From Thiohalobacter sp. (GTDB taxonomy: Bacteria > Pseudomonadota > Gammaproteobacteria > Thiohalobacterales > Thiohalobacteraceae): a stretch of DNA of 39,460 nt. The notes beneath the pieces were generated by a model. The model made no database searches. It was not told the DNA's origin and saw only the letters and a program-made list of their open reading frames with translations. The stretch lies in NCBI RefSeq assembly GCF_027000115.1, contig NZ_JALTON010000015.1, positions 1-39,460 on the forward strand, in the 5' to 3' direction. Positions 18,874 to 27,879 of the stretch are shown here, piece by piece (the first letter of the stretch is position 1; every line of letters begins with the position of its first letter). Position numbers and translations under genes: made by a program.

Positions 18874-18874
18874 T
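18869..18874 (+). promoter_or_regulatory. Candidate -10 element before dedD
   Basis: A perfect TATAAT overlaps the folC stop codon and lies 29 bp before the dedD GTG. The -35 region is poor. It could provide a second start point for dedD-cvpA-purF. Confidence 0.3.
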
Positions 18875-18903
18875 CCCCATTTCCCGATTCCGCGAGGCAA
18901 GCC

Positions 18904-19524
18904 GTGGATTCCAAGCTCAAGCAACGCCTGGTGGGTGCCGTGGTCCTGGTCGCCCTGGCCGTGATCCTGGTGCCCATGATCCTGGAAAGCCCCGAGGATC
19001 TCGGTGAGCCCGGCAGCAACCTGCCGCCCATGCCCGAGGCGATCATCCGCGAACCCGCCGAGCCCCTGGTGCTGCCGCCGCCGGAGGTGACGGCCCCCGC
19101 GCCGCCGGAGGGGCTGGTGGAGGCACCGGCGACGGCAACGGCCGAACCCATGGCCGCGGCAGCGGAGCCGGCGCAGCCCTCGTCGGCATCGGTCGCCGAG
19201 GAAAACGCGGCTGGCGCCAGTCCTGCGCCCGCTGTCGAGACGCCGCCGGTGAAGCCTGCGGTGCCGGCGTCCACCCCACCACCGGAGCTGACCGGCTGGG
19301 TCGTGCAGCTCGGCAGCTTTTCCAGCGAGGCCAACGCCACGGCGCTGCGGGACAGGGCGCGCGCGCTGGGCTATGCCGCCTTCGTGCAGCCGGCGAAGAC
19401 GCCCAAGGGGACCACCTACCGGGTCCGGGTCGGACCCGAGCTGGAGCGGGCGCGGGCGGAGAAGCTGCGCGACGAGCTGAAACAGAAACTCGGCATGGCC
19501 GGCATGGTCACCCATCACCCCTGA
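18904..19524 (+). CDS. dedD: DedD-like SPOR-domain protein
   Basis: A bitopic inner-membrane cell-division protein that binds denuded septal peptidoglycan. 206 aa: short cytoplasmic start (MDSKLKQRL), a membrane helix near 10-27 (VGAVVLVALAVILVPMIL), a long Pro/Ala-rich periplasmic linker (about 40-130), and a C-terminal SPOR domain from about 134 (GWVVQLGSFSSEANA, then LGYAAFVQPA, TYRVRVGPE). Start GTG 18904 with GAGG 6 bp upstream. Its place between folC and cvpA is the conserved position of dedD. Confidence 0.93.
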   Translation: MDSKLKQRLVGAVVLVALAVILVPMILESPEDLGEPGSNLPPMPEAIIREPAEPLVLPPPEVTAPAPPEGLVEAPATATAEPMAAAAEPAQPSSASVAEENAAGASPAPAVETPPVKPAVPASTPPPELTGWVVQLGSFSSEANATALRDRARALGYAAFVQPAKTPKGTTYRVRVGPELERARAEKLRDELKQKLGMAGMVTHHP

Positions 19525-19585
19525 TGGCGGCAGGGCAGATATCCAGGGGGCGGCCCGGCAGCGGGCCGCGGGGGCAGGGCGTCAC

Positions 19586-20077
19586 ATGACCGGCGCCGAC
19601 ATTGTCATTCTGGTGATCATCGCCATCTCGGCGCTGCTGAGCCTGGTCCGGGGCTTCATGAAGGAAGCGCTGTCGCTGGTGACCTGGATCGCGGCCTTCT
19701 GGGTGTCGCTGGCGTTCACCGACCGCGCCGCCGCTCTGCTGGCGAACTGGGTGAGTCTGCCCTCGGCCCGCGCGGCGCTGGCCTTCGCCGGCCTGTTCGT
19801 GACCGTGCTGCTGCTGGGCGGGCTGGTGAACTACCTGATCGGGCAGCTGGTACGCAAGACCGGCCTCGGCGGCACCGACCGCATGCTGGGTATGGTATTT
19901 GGCGTGGTGCGCGGCGCCATGGTGGTGGCGGTGCTGGTACTGTTGGCCGGGTTGACCGCCGTGCCCCAGGATCCCTGGTGGCAGGACTCGATCCTGCTGC
20001 CGCATTTCGAGCGCATCGCGCTCTGGCTGCGGGATTTCCTGCCGCCGGACGTGGCGGCGGACGTGCATTTCGACTGA
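19586..20077 (+). CDS. cvpA: CvpA-family inner-membrane protein
   Basis: 163 aa with four predicted membrane helices (about 5-22, 28-46, 65-85 and 104-124). The opening MTGADIVILVIIAISALLSLVRGFMKEALSLVTW is characteristic of CvpA, required for colicin V export in E. coli; its general role is unsettled, though envelope stress resistance has been linked to it. It lies 20 bp before purF, as in many gammaproteobacteria, and is probably co-transcribed with it. The 61-bp gap after dedD holds only a GGGGGC/GGGCCGC-rich stretch. Confidence 0.94.
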   Translation: MTGADIVILVIIAISALLSLVRGFMKEALSLVTWIAAFWVSLAFTDRAAALLANWVSLPSARAALAFAGLFVTVLLLGGLVNYLIGQLVRKTGLGGTDRMLGMVFGVVRGAMVVAVLVLLAGLTAVPQDPWWQDSILLPHFERIALWLRDFLPPDVAADVHFD

Positions 20078-20097
20078 CAGGGGAGTAGTTTCCTACC

Positions 20098-21612
20098 ATG
20101 TGCGGAATCATAGGCATCGTGGCCCAGGAGCGCGTGAATCAGGCGCTCTACGATGGCCTGACGGTACTCCAGCATCGCGGGCAGGACGCGGCCGGCATCA
20201 TGACCTGCGACGGCGATCGCCTCTATCTGCGCAAGGACAACGGCCTGGTTCGGGACGTCTTTCACACCCGCCACATGCTGCGGCTGCATGGCAACATGGG
20301 TATCGGCCATGTGCGCTATCCGACGGCCGGTTGCGAATCCAGTGCCGAGGCACAGCCTTTCTATGTCAACTCCCCCTATGGCATCAGCCTGGCCCACAAC
20401 GGCAATCTGACCAATGCCGTGCAGCTCAAGCAGGATCTGTTCCGCGAGGACCTGCGCCACATCAACACCGATTCCGATTCCGAGATCCTGCTCAACATCT
20501 TTGCCCATGAACTGTTGCGCCAGGGCAAGCTGGAAGTGAGCGCGGAGGACATATTCGGGGCCATCGAGGCCGTGCACCGGCGCTGCCGCGGCGCCTATGC
20601 CGCCGTGGCCATGGTAACCGGTTATGGCATCGTCGCCTTTCGCGATCCTTTCGGCATCCGACCGCTGGTGGTGGGCGAACGCAGCGGTGCCGGTGGCGTG
20701 AAGGAGTATGCCTTTGCCTCCGAAAGCGTGGCGCTGGACGTGCTCGGTTACCAGTTGATCGGCGACGTGGCGCCCGGGGAGGCCGTCATCGCCACCCTGG
20801 ACGGGCAGCTGCATCGGCGGGTCTGCGCGGCAGATGCGCAGTATGCGACCTGCATCTTCGAATTCGTCTACCTGGCGCGGCCCGACTCCATCATCGATGA
20901 CGTGTCGGTGTACAAGGCCCGGCTGCGCATGGGCGAGAAGCTGGCGGCCAAGATCCGCCGGGAATGGCCGGAGCACGACATCGACGTGGTGATTCCCATT
21001 CCCGATACCAGCCGCACCTCGGCCCTGGAACTGGCCAACAATCTCGGCGTGAAGTATCGCGAGGGCTTCATCAAGAACCGCTATATCGGGCGCACCTTCA
21101 TCATGCCCGGCCAGCAGCAGCGCAGAAAATCGGTGCGCCAGAAGCTCAATGCCATCGACCTGGAGTTCCGGGGCAAGAACGTGTTGCTGGTCGACGATTC
21201 CATCGTTCGTGGTACCACCTCGGGGCAGATCATCCAGATGGCCCGCGAGGCCGGCGCGCGCCGGGTGTACTTTGCTTCCGCGGCGCCGCCCGTGCGCTAC
21301 CCCAATGTGTACGGTATCGACATGCCCACCCGCGAGGAACTGGTGGCCTACAACCGCACGGTCGAGGAAATAGCGGAAGTGATCGGTGCCGATCGCCTCA
21401 TCTACCAGGATCTGGAGGATCTCGTCCGCGCGGTGCAGAAGGGCAACCCCAGGCTCGCCCGCTTCGACACCTCGGTATTCAATGGCGAATACGTCACCGG
21501 GGACGTGGACGAGTCCTACCTGCAGCACCTGGAGGATGTCCGCAACGATGCCGCCAAGGCCGCGCGTCGCAGTGCCGACGAGGAAGTCATCGAGCTGCAC
21601 AACACTGCTTGA
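20098..21612 (+). CDS. purF: Amidophosphoribosyltransferase
   Basis: First committed step of purine synthesis: PRPP plus glutamine gives phosphoribosylamine. 504 aa. The start MCGIIGIV places the catalytic Cys directly after the removed Met, with no propeptide. The glutaminase domain ([21 protein letters not shown]) fills the first half; the PRPP loop [17 protein letters not shown] is near 362-378. GGGGAG precedes the start. Its end lies 3 bp from the end of the convergent GGDEF-EAL gene, with no terminator hairpin visible between them. Confidence 0.98.
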   Translation: MCGIIGIVAQERVNQALYDGLTVLQHRGQDAAGIMTCDGDRLYLRKDNGLVRDVFHTRHMLRLHGNMGIGHVRYPTAGCESSAEAQPFYVNSPYGISLAHNGNLTNAVQLKQDLFREDLRHINTDSDSEILLNIFAHELLRQGKLEVSAEDIFGAIEAVHRRCRGAYAAVAMVTGYGIVAFRDPFGIRPLVVGERSGAGGVKEYAFASESVALDVLGYQLIGDVAPGEAVIATLDGQLHRRVCAADAQYATCIFEFVYLARPDSIIDDVSVYKARLRMGEKLAAKIRREWPEHDIDVVIPIPDTSRTSALELANNLGVKYREGFIKNRYIGRTFIMPGQQQRRKSVRQKLNAIDLEFRGKNVLLVDDSIVRGTTSGQIIQMAREAGARRVYFASAAPPVRYPNVYGIDMPTREELVAYNRTVEEIAEVIGADRLIYQDLEDLVRAVQKGNPRLARFDTSVFNGEYVTGDVDESYLQHLEDVRNDAAKAARRSADEEVIELHNTA

Positions 21613-21615
21613 GGT

Positions 21616-24015
21616 TCAGGCCGTTCTGCCCCGGGCAAACTCACTGAGCTGACTGGCAAGCGGCCGTGGCCGGGCCAGCGCGTAGCCCTGCCCGAAATCC
21701 ACGCTCATGGCCACCAGCTCGTCCAGCACCTGTTGGTCCTGCACGAACTCCGCCAGCGTTTCCATGCCCAGGGCATGTCCGATCTGGTTGATGGACTCGA
21801 CCAGTGTCCGGTCCAGTGGTTCGCGCGGGATCTCGCGCACGAAGCTGCCGTCGATCTTGAGCAGGTCGACGGGCAGGTTCTTGAGATAGCCGAAGGAACT
21901 CAGACCGCTGCCGAAGTCGTCCAGGGCAAGACGGCAGCCGTGCTCACGTATACGGCGGATGAAGTGCGCTGCATGGGCGAGATGGGAAACGGCGGCGGTT
22001 TCCGTGATCTCGAAGCACAGGTGAGGTGCGAGCCCGGGGTTGCCTTCCAGTAACGCGATCACTTCCTCGATGAAGCCCCGGTCACCGATCGACTGGCCCG
22101 AGAGGTTGATGGAAAAGCAGATGTCCTTGCCATTCCGCGCCCAGCCGTTGCGGCCCAGCTCCGCCACGACGCTGCGCAGCACCCAGCGATCGATTCGCGG
22201 CATCAGATTATAGCGTTCGGCAGCAGGAATGAAGGCTCCGGGCGGAACCAGTTTCCCGTTCCGGTCCTCGAGTCGCAGCAGGATCTCGCCGAAATGGACA
22301 TCCTCACGCGGGGCAACCGATACGATCGGCTGGTAATAGAGCATGAAACGATCCTCGGCCAGTGCCTCGTTGATGCGCTGGACCCACTGCATCTCGCCCG
22401 CGCGCCGGCTGATGGCCAGGTCACCGGCATGGCAGGCATACACGCGATTGCGTCCGGTTTCCTTGGCGAGATAACAGGCGCTGTCCGCAAGGCTGAACAA
22501 TTCGTAGAGATTGCCGCTGTCGCCGTTCAGCGGTACCAGCCCGATACTGACGCTGATCGAGAACTGCTTGTCGTCCCAGGTGAAACCCAGGTTCTCGACC
22601 GCGTGCCGGATGCGATCGAGCATGACCCGTGCGCCGTCCTCGTCGCAACGCCTGAGCAGCACCGCGAACTCATCACCGCCCATGCGCGCTACCAGATCGG
22701 TGTCCCGTATCAGCAGCCGGAGCTGCTCGGCCACACGTTTCAGCAGTTCATCGCCAGCCAGATGCCCCGCAGTATCGTTGACGATCTTGAACTGGTCGAG
22801 ATCGATGAATGCCAGCCAGAATGTCTTCTCCTGGATCCGTGCTTCCTCCAGCGCCTCCCGTATTCGATTCTCGAACTCGCGACGGTTGATGAGTCCGGTC
22901 AGGGCGTCATGGCGGGCGTGATAGGCGAGCTGGTTGGAAAGCGCCCGCATGCGGGTGACGTCGCGGAACACCAGGATGGCGCCCCTGAGCATGCCGTTCC
23001 GGCCATAAATGGGCGTGGCGGTGTACTCGATGGCGATCTGTTCCTGGTCGAGGCGGCGAAGCAGGGTGTCGCCGTCGGAGTTAACCGTCCCCGGTTGTTC
23101 CAGCACGCGGCCGAGCGGATCGAGCTGTTGCCGGGGGTACGCCTCGGACAGGATGTGCAGGATCTCCTGTACCGGGCGGCCGATGGCTTCCTCGGGCGCA
23201 AGGCCGATGAGTTCGGCCGCGGCGCGGTTGATCTCCGCGACGCGCCCATTGGCATGCACGCTGATCACGCCGTCGCCGATGGCGTACAGCGTGGTCTGGT
23301 AGTGTTCACGCGCGGCATCCAGAGACTCGGCGGCCTCGCTGGTAATGCGCTGGACGCGGCGGGCGATGAGGAAACTCAGCAGAGCGAGCATCAGGGCCAG
23401 AATGACCAGCGCGAGGCGGGTGTGAAACAGCTCCTGGTGGGCCTGCGCCAGCGCCCGCTGGGCGTTGTCCTTGCGACTCGCGACCAGGGTGGAGAGGGTC
23501 TTGAAGACGGCGTCCTGTCCCGGCAGTACGACGTCCTGCAGCAGCGCCAGTGCCGCGTCGCCTTCTCCGGCGAGCAGGGATTCGGCGATTGTTCTCTGCA
23601 AGGCACCGACCCGAGCGGTCATGTTGCGCTGTTCCCGGAGCAAGCGGCGTTCGTTCTCGTCCAGGGGCAGGGTCATGAGTTCGCTGCGCGCTTCGGCGAA
23701 GCGTGCACCCATTTCATTGATCCGCATCCACTCCGCGTCCATGTCGAAGGGATCGGACAGCAGCAGCATCTTCTGCAGCGAGACCGTGCGCTCGCGGGCC
23801 GCGGTGCGCATCTGGTAGATGAGGTCTATCTTGCGGTAGTCGTTCTCGATCAGGCGCTCGAGACGCATGACATCCCGGGTCAGCACGCTGACTGCAATCA
23901 GCGTGGAGAGCAGCATCAGGCCGACGATGGCGGCGAATCCGAGCATCACGACCGGTCGGCCGTGGCGGTCCGTGGCGGCGTGCGGCCACTGGCTGGCAGG
24001 CCGGGTGGGCACCAT
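21616..24015 (-). CDS. Membrane PAS-GGDEF-EAL c-di-GMP protein
   Basis: A 799-residue signalling protein. Helix near 22-46, a four-helix-like periplasmic sensor to about 190, a second helix near 197-213, PAS (near 235-355), GGDEF (near 365-530) and EAL (near 545-795). GGDEF is intact (ARMGGDEFAVLL) with an RDTD inhibitory site five residues earlier. EAL-domain residues are also present: EILLR, NLSGQS, FEITETAA, LDDFGSGLSSF, LKIDGSF, DFGQGY. It may make and degrade c-di-GMP. The frame is open from 24048, but GGGAGGAG 3 bp before 24015 and a TACTAT overlapping 24048 favour this start. Confidence 0.93.
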   Translation of the reverse strand: MVPTRPASQWPHAATDRHGRPVVMLGFAAIVGLMLLSTLIAVSVLTRDVMRLERLIENDYRKIDLIYQMRTAARERTVSLQKMLLLSDPFDMDAEWMRINEMGARFAEARSELMTLPLDENERRLLREQRNMTARVGALQRTIAESLLAGEGDAALALLQDVVLPGQDAVFKTLSTLVASRKDNAQRALAQAHQELFHTRLALVILALMLALLSFLIARRVQRITSEAAESLDAAREHYQTTLYAIGDGVISVHANGRVAEINRAAAELIGLAPEEAIGRPVQEILHILSEAYPRQQLDPLGRVLEQPGTVNSDGDTLLRRLDQEQIAIEYTATPIYGRNGMLRGAILVFRDVTRMRALSNQLAYHARHDALTGLINRREFENRIREALEEARIQEKTFWLAFIDLDQFKIVNDTAGHLAGDELLKRVAEQLRLLIRDTDLVARMGGDEFAVLLRRCDEDGARVMLDRIRHAVENLGFTWDDKQFSISVSIGLVPLNGDSGNLYELFSLADSACYLAKETGRNRVYACHAGDLAISRRAGEMQWVQRINEALAEDRFMLYYQPIVSVAPREDVHFGEILLRLEDRNGKLVPPGAFIPAAERYNLMPRIDRWVLRSVVAELGRNGWARNGKDICFSINLSGQSIGDRGFIEEVIALLEGNPGLAPHLCFEITETAAVSHLAHAAHFIRRIREHGCRLALDDFGSGLSSFGYLKNLPVDLLKIDGSFVREIPREPLDRTLVESINQIGHALGMETLAEFVQDQQVLDELVAMSVDFGQGYALARPRPLASQLSEFARGRTA

Positions 24016-24161
24016 GGGCTCCTCCCGCGGGGGTGGTAGCCCAAGCATAGTATCCGGAGAAGTGTTTTTCCCGGACCACGGGCAGCGCGGTGGGCAGGAT
24101 CACCCGCACCCGCGCCGTGATTGCTCGGCTCGGCCGGAGAGAACCGCGTTTTTCAGATGGT

Positions 24162-24250
24162 TATTGACCCGGCAACCCAATATGTCGTGTGACGCCGGGC
24201 AGGGGATTTCTCTGCGCCTGAACACGGCATATTGGGTTGCCGGGTCAATA
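24162..24250. repeat. 29-bp-stem hairpin between two signalling genes
   Basis: Arms 24162-24184 and 24228-24250 are a perfect 23-bp inverted repeat (beginning TATTGACCCGGCAACCC), extended by five more pairs and one T-G wobble to 24190/24222. The loop is 31 nt. It ends 21 bp after the chemoreceptor stop and lies upstream of the GGDEF-EAL gene on the same strand. There is no T-run on either side, so a classic intrinsic terminator is unlikely. A small mobile or structural element is the alternative. The rest of 24016-24161 shows only a possible promoter. Confidence 0.8.
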
Positions 24251-24270
24251 CATCCTGATCCCGTAACTTT

Positions 24271-25827
24271 TCAGCGCGCGAACTGTTTTATGGTTCCCGC
24301 AAGCCGGTCGATGGTGCGTGCCAGTTCCTGATTGGCCGCTTCCACCTGGTTGCCCGACTCGTTCACCAGGCGAGACGCCTCATTGATACTGAGGATATTC
24401 TGGTTGATCTCGTGCGCCACTGCACTCTGTTCCTCAGCAGCCGTGGCAATCTGTTCGCTCATGCTGGTGATCCGCTCCATGGCCTGTTTGATTTCACTCA
24501 ATGCATCTCGGGCCTTGGCAGTGGTGGTTTCGGTCCGCATCATACGGCCCTGCACCGCCTCCAGTCGCTCGCTGGCCTGGTTGGTGGCCTGCTGCAACTG
24601 TTCGATCATGTGCTGGATCTCGTCCGTGGAGGTCTGGGTGCGGCTGGCGAGGGTGCGGACTTCGTCCGCGACGACCGCGAAGCCCCGGCCCTGTTCACCG
24701 GCCCGGGCCGCTTCGATGGCTGCATTGAGTGCCAGCAGATTGGTTTGTTCGGCAATGCCGCGGATGACATCGATCACGGTGCCGATTTGGTCGCTGCCCT
24801 CCTTGAGGGTCGAAACCACCTCGTGTACCTGGCCCAGTGCGGTGGCCAGCTCGCCCACCTCGCCCGCCACCTGATCGACCACGGCCGAACCCTGTCGACT
24901 GGAGGCATCGGCCTCGCCGATCGCTTCCGAGGTCTGCGCGGCATTGCGCGCTACCTCGGATACAGTGGCCGTCATTTCTTCCATGGCCGTAGCAACTTGT
25001 GCCACGTCGGTTGTCTGTTTTCCCAGTTGCTGGCAGCTTCTGGAAATCTGCTGGTGGTTTTCCGCGGCCACGAACTCCAGGTGGTCTACAGCTTCGCGCA
25101 TCCGACACACCAGCGTTTCCATGAGCTGCCGCTGGTAGTGCTGGACGAGCTGAAGCTGACCCAGTTCGTCATGGCGGCCGGTGTAAAGCGGTCGCATGAT
25201 GGCATTGTCATAGATGCTGCGGGATTCCTCGGCTGCCCGTCGCCAGGGATGGCTGACCCGGCTGGCACCGACCCAGGCGGTCAGGGCGCCGGCACCGGCG
25301 GCTATCAGCGGGTGCCAGGCCAGACCCGCCACGACCGCGATGCCGGTAAGCGAGGCCGCTGCCAGGATGCGCGCGCGGAGCCCGGGTCTGGGCAGCCATG
25401 TAGGCCAGACACTCTTGCCGCCGCTCATGAGACGGGCATACAGGCGGGTGGCGCGCGCCACCCGCTCCCGCGTGGGTTTCACGCGAACGGATTGATAGCC
25501 GGTAACCTGCCCGTTCTCGACGATAGGTGTGACAATGGCGTCCACCCAGTAGTAGTCGCCGCTCTTGCTGCGGTTCTTGACCAGTCCCATCCATGGGCGA
25601 GCGGCCTTGAGGTGTTGCCAGAGGTTGGCAAAGGCGGCCGGTGGCATGTCGGGATGACGGACGACGTTGTGACTGACACCGAGGAGTTCGTTCTCGTTGA
25701 ATCCCGAGATTTCAATGAAATCCGGGTTGCAATGACGGATGATGCCTTTCAGGTCGGTGGTGGAGATGAATCGCCGATCTTCGGCATAGTCCAATTCGTG
25801 GTCCGTTACCGGCAGATTTCGTTTCAT
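24271..25827 (-). CDS. Aer-like PAS-domain methyl-accepting chemotaxis protein
   Basis: 518 aa, close to E. coli Aer. An N-terminal PAS domain (about 10-115) contains [19 protein letters not shown] and [10 protein letters not shown], typical of redox or energy sensing with bound FAD in Aer; binding here is inferred. A hydrophobic hairpin follows near 150-190, then a linker, then the signalling domain with the CheA/CheW tip [20 protein letters not shown] near 345-365. No periplasmic ligand domain exists, fitting internal sensing. The start at 25827 has GGAGGGAG just upstream; the open frame beyond it is leader DNA. A sigma-28 promoter is 60 bp upstream. Confidence 0.94.
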   Translation of the reverse strand: MKRNLPVTDHELDYAEDRRFISTTDLKGIIRHCNPDFIEISGFNENELLGVSHNVVRHPDMPPAAFANLWQHLKAARPWMGLVKNRSKSGDYYWVDAIVTPIVENGQVTGYQSVRVKPTRERVARATRLYARLMSGGKSVWPTWLPRPGLRARILAAASLTGIAVVAGLAWHPLIAAGAGALTAWVGASRVSHPWRRAAEESRSIYDNAIMRPLYTGRHDELGQLQLVQHYQRQLMETLVCRMREAVDHLEFVAAENHQQISRSCQQLGKQTTDVAQVATAMEEMTATVSEVARNAAQTSEAIGEADASSRQGSAVVDQVAGEVGELATALGQVHEVVSTLKEGSDQIGTVIDVIRGIAEQTNLLALNAAIEAARAGEQGRGFAVVADEVRTLASRTQTSTDEIQHMIEQLQQATNQASERLEAVQGRMMRTETTTAKARDALSEIKQAMERITSMSEQIATAAEEQSAVAHEINQNILSINEASRLVNESGNQVEAANQELARTIDRLAGTIKQFAR

Positions 25828-25886
25828 GGCTCCCTCCAAGTCAACGAAAAACTGAGGCAAGATGTGGAAAACTTGGCTGCTATCCA

Positions 25887-25913
25887 GAGTCGGCGGGTTC
25901 TTGGCCAACTTTA
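25887..25913 (-). promoter_or_regulatory. Sigma-28 (FliA) promoter for the chemoreceptor
   Basis: Read on the complement, TAAA (25913-25910), a spacer of exactly 15 nt, then GCCGACTC (25894-25887) matches the flagellar sigma consensus TAAA-N15-GCCGATAA at all four -35 positions and the first five -10 positions. It would give a leader of about 50 nt before the ATG at 25827. It implies that the receptor is expressed with the late flagellar class. Confidence 0.75.
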
Positions 25914-25978
25914 GCCCCCATCTTCCACCAGGGCGGCAGCGGGCGGCAGGCGCCTCGTTGTCCTGGCAGGCAATGAAC

Positions 25979-25997
25979 CGGATACGACTTGTATCCG
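25979..25997. repeat. Short palindrome in the chemoreceptor-metZ gap
   Basis: CGGATAC/GTATCCG, a perfect 7-bp inverted repeat with a 5-nt loop, lies upstream of the sigma-28 promoter and about 85 bp before the metZ riboswitch. It could be an operator; no family is recognised. Confidence 0.35.
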
Positions 25998-26047
25998 CCC
26001 GCATCCTGGTGGCGGGGCTGTTGTGTGCCGGAAAGGGCCTGGCGTGA

Positions 26048-26076
26048 TTGCCGGCCCTGCGGATTTCTGCTAAGTT
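26048..26076 (+). promoter_or_regulatory. Candidate promoter for metZ
   Basis: TTGCCG (26048-26053), 17 bp, TAAGTT (26071-26076). Only a moderate match to the housekeeping consensus, but transcription would begin near 26083, the first base of riboswitch helix P1, which is where it should begin. Confidence 0.4.
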
Positions 26077-26082
26077 GTTGAT

Positions 26083-26134
26083 GCGCCGATTTGAACTCAG
26101 CTTGCGGGCGCGGGAAAGAAATCCAGCTAAAGCG
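26083..26134 (+). promoter_or_regulatory. SAM-II riboswitch aptamer before metZ
   Basis: A SAM-sensing RNA element that lowers expression of methionine genes when S-adenosylmethionine is plentiful. Helix P1 is GCGCC (26083-26087) with GGCGC (26107-26111). Its loop opens with the conserved GATTTGA (26088) and closes with GCTTGC (26100-26105). The 3' segment carries AAGAAATC then AGCTAAAG (26116-26132), the hallmark of SAM-II. GATTT/AAATC and AGCT/AGCT complementarity allows the pseudoknot type of fold. The gene behind it, metZ, is a standard SAM-II target. SAM-II is best known from Alphaproteobacteria. Confidence 0.85.
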
Positions 26135-26141
26135 AGAGCGG

Positions 26142-26173
26142 CCTGCTTTCGCATCGGTGAAGCGGGTTTTTTT
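26142..26173 (+). terminator. Intrinsic terminator of the metZ attenuator
   Basis: CCTGCTT (26142-26148) pairs with AAGCGGG (26160-26166), followed at once by seven Ts (26167-26173). A competing hairpin, GCGAGAGC (26132-26139) with GCTTTCGC (26145-26152), 8 bp around a 5-nt loop, overlaps the left terminator arm and starts where the aptamer ends. It is a natural antiterminator. The metZ ATG is 20 bp after the T-run. Confidence 0.75.
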
Positions 26174-26192
26174 GTGCCCGGGGGGCCTTGCC

Positions 26193-27377
26193 ATGAACGA
26201 AGACAAGCATTACCGACCGGCCACCCTGGCCGTCCGCGCCGGCCAGCGGCGAACCGCCGAGGGGGAGCATGCCGAACCCCTGTTCCTGACTTCGAGCTAT
26301 GTGTTCGGCTCGGCCGCCGAGGCGGCCGCGCGCTTCTCCGGTGCAGAGCCGGGCAACATCTATTCCCGTTTCACCAATCCCACCGTGCGCACCTTCGAGG
26401 CGCGGCTGGCGGCGCTGGAGGGCGGCGAACGCTGCGTGGCGACGGCCTCGGGCATGTCCGCCATCCTGGCCACCTGTCTGGGGCTGCTGAAGGCGGGCGA
26501 CCACATCGCCTCCTCGCGAGCCATCTTCGGCAGCACCGTGGTGCTGTTCGACAACTATCTCGGCAAGCTCGGCATCGAGACCAGCTATGTGGATCTGGAG
26601 GATCTCGACGCCTGGGCCGCGGCCATCCGGCCCGAAACCCGGCTGCTGTTCCTGGAGTCTCCGTCCAATCCGCTCACCACGCTCGGCGACATCCGCGCCC
26701 TGGCCGATCTCGCCCATGCCAACAATTGCCTGCTGGTGGTGGACAACTGCTTCTGCACGCCGGCCCTGCAGCGGCCGCTGGCGCTGGGGGCGGACATCGT
26801 CATTCACTCTGCGACCAAGTATCTCGACGGCCAGGGCCGCTGCGTGGGTGGCGCCGTGGTCGGTGACGCGGAGCGCGTCGGCGGGGACGTGTACGGCTTC
26901 CTGCGTACCGCCGGCCCCACCATGAGCGCCTTCAATGCCTGGGTGTTCCTCAAGGGGCTGGAGACGCTGGCGCTGCGCATGCAGGCGCACTGCCGCAATG
27001 CGCAGCAACTGGCCGAGTGGCTGACGGCGCATCCGGCCGTGACCCGCGTCCATTACCCCGGGCTGGACTCGCATCCGCAGCATGAACTGGCCGGCCGCCA
27101 GCAGTCGGGTTACGGCGGTATCGTCAGCTTCGAGGTAAAGGGCGGGCAGGCGGGCGCCTGGCAGGTGGTGGATGCGACCGAGCTGCTGTCGATCACGGCC
27201 AACCTGGGCGATGCCAAGACCACCATCACCCATCCGGCCACCACGACCCACGGTCGGCTGAGTCCGGAACAGCGCGCGGCGGCGGGCATCACGGACGGCC
27301 TGCTCAGGGTGGCGGTGGGCCTGGAGGACGTGCGCGACATCCAGGAGGATCTGGCGCGCGGCCTGGACGCCTTGTGA
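26193..27377 (+). CDS. metZ: O-succinylhomoserine sulfhydrylase
   Basis: PLP enzyme making homocysteine directly from O-succinylhomoserine and sulfide, bypassing cystathionine. 394 aa, Cys/Met-metabolism fold. [22 protein letters not shown] near 60-80, [11 protein letters not shown] near 88, [20 protein letters not shown] near 185, and the PLP lysine in [12 protein letters not shown] near 207. ATG 26193 is chosen because it follows the riboswitch and terminator and matches the family start. In pseudomonads metZ directly follows purF; here two signalling genes intervene. The stop is 3 bp from the convergent gene. Confidence 0.94.
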   Translation: MNEDKHYRPATLAVRAGQRRTAEGEHAEPLFLTSSYVFGSAAEAAARFSGAEPGNIYSRFTNPTVRTFEARLAALEGGERCVATASGMSAILATCLGLLKAGDHIASSRAIFGSTVVLFDNYLGKLGIETSYVDLEDLDAWAAAIRPETRLLFLESPSNPLTTLGDIRALADLAHANNCLLVVDNCFCTPALQRPLALGADIVIHSATKYLDGQGRCVGGAVVGDAERVGGDVYGFLRTAGPTMSAFNAWVFLKGLETLALRMQAHCRNAQQLAEWLTAHPAVTRVHYPGLDSHPQHELAGRQQSGYGGIVSFEVKGGQAGAWQVVDATELLSITANLGDAKTTITHPATTTHGRLSPEQRAAAGITDGLLRVAVGLEDVRDIQEDLARGLDAL

Positions 27378-27380
27378 GGG

Positions 27381-27737
27381 TCAGCTTTCTTCGCCGTTGC
27401 CGTTGGGCCGGATGCGCCCCACGCCCCAGTGGCAGATGTCGTTGTAGGAAAAGGGCTGGCCGGGTTGCAGTTCGCAGCCGGGCAGCACCCGTTCGATGAT
27501 GACGGTGCAGCTGCTCTCCTGGGCGGCCTTGATGGGGTCCTCGTTGTAGCGCGGTAGGATGAGGAGCTGGGAAACCGCTTCGCCTTCGATCTCGAAGCCG
27601 TCGCCGTTGAGGTGGAGCAGGTAGTAGAAGGCACCGTTGCCGCCGCGGATCAGTCCCTCGCCTTCGACATGCAACGGGTTGTGGCCGGAAAAGTCCTCGG
27701 GTTCGAAGATTTCCAGCAGGTGGGTACGCGCTGCCAT
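27381..27737 (-). CDS. Conserved-looking hypothetical protein (118 aa)
   Basis: Not recognised. A soluble 118-residue protein beginning MAARTHLLEIFEPEDFSG. The start at 27737 is set by GGGAGG 7 bp upstream; the longer open frame lacks one. It contains FYYLLHLNGDGFEIEGEAVSQ and ends acidic. There is no signal peptide or membrane segment. Two cysteines (VIIERVLPGCE and DICHWGVG) are present but no clear metal motif. Convergent with metZ at 3 bp, so it is probably transcribed alone from the TTGACA-type promoter upstream. Confidence 0.7.
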   Translation of the reverse strand: MAARTHLLEIFEPEDFSGHNPLHVEGEGLIRGGNGAFYYLLHLNGDGFEIEGEAVSQLLILPRYNEDPIKAAQESSCTVIIERVLPGCELQPGQPFSYNDICHWGVGRIRPNGNGEES

Positions 27738-27768
27738 GGCCGTGCCTCCCCTCGTTCCCGTTTCGGGC

Positions 27769-27798
27769 AGCATGCACCAGCGCAAAGTCCGCTGTCAA
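27769..27798 (-). promoter_or_regulatory. Candidate promoter for the 118-aa gene
   Basis: On the complement, a perfect TTGACA (27798-27793) is followed after 18 bp by CATGCT (27774-27769), a weak -10. It lies 32 bp before the ATG at 27737. Confidence 0.35.
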
Positions 27799-27879
27799 AA
27801 ACCGGTAATGATCGCGGCCGGTGCATTCGGGCAGATCCCTGCGCGAATCCGGTGCCAACCGGGAATCCGTATTAGAAAT

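Noticed and set aside
24016-24048. Longer N-terminus (11 more residues) for the GGDEF-EAL protein at 21616
   Set aside because: The ATG at 24048 overlaps a possible -10 box and lacks a ribosome binding site, whereas 24015 has GGGAGGAG.
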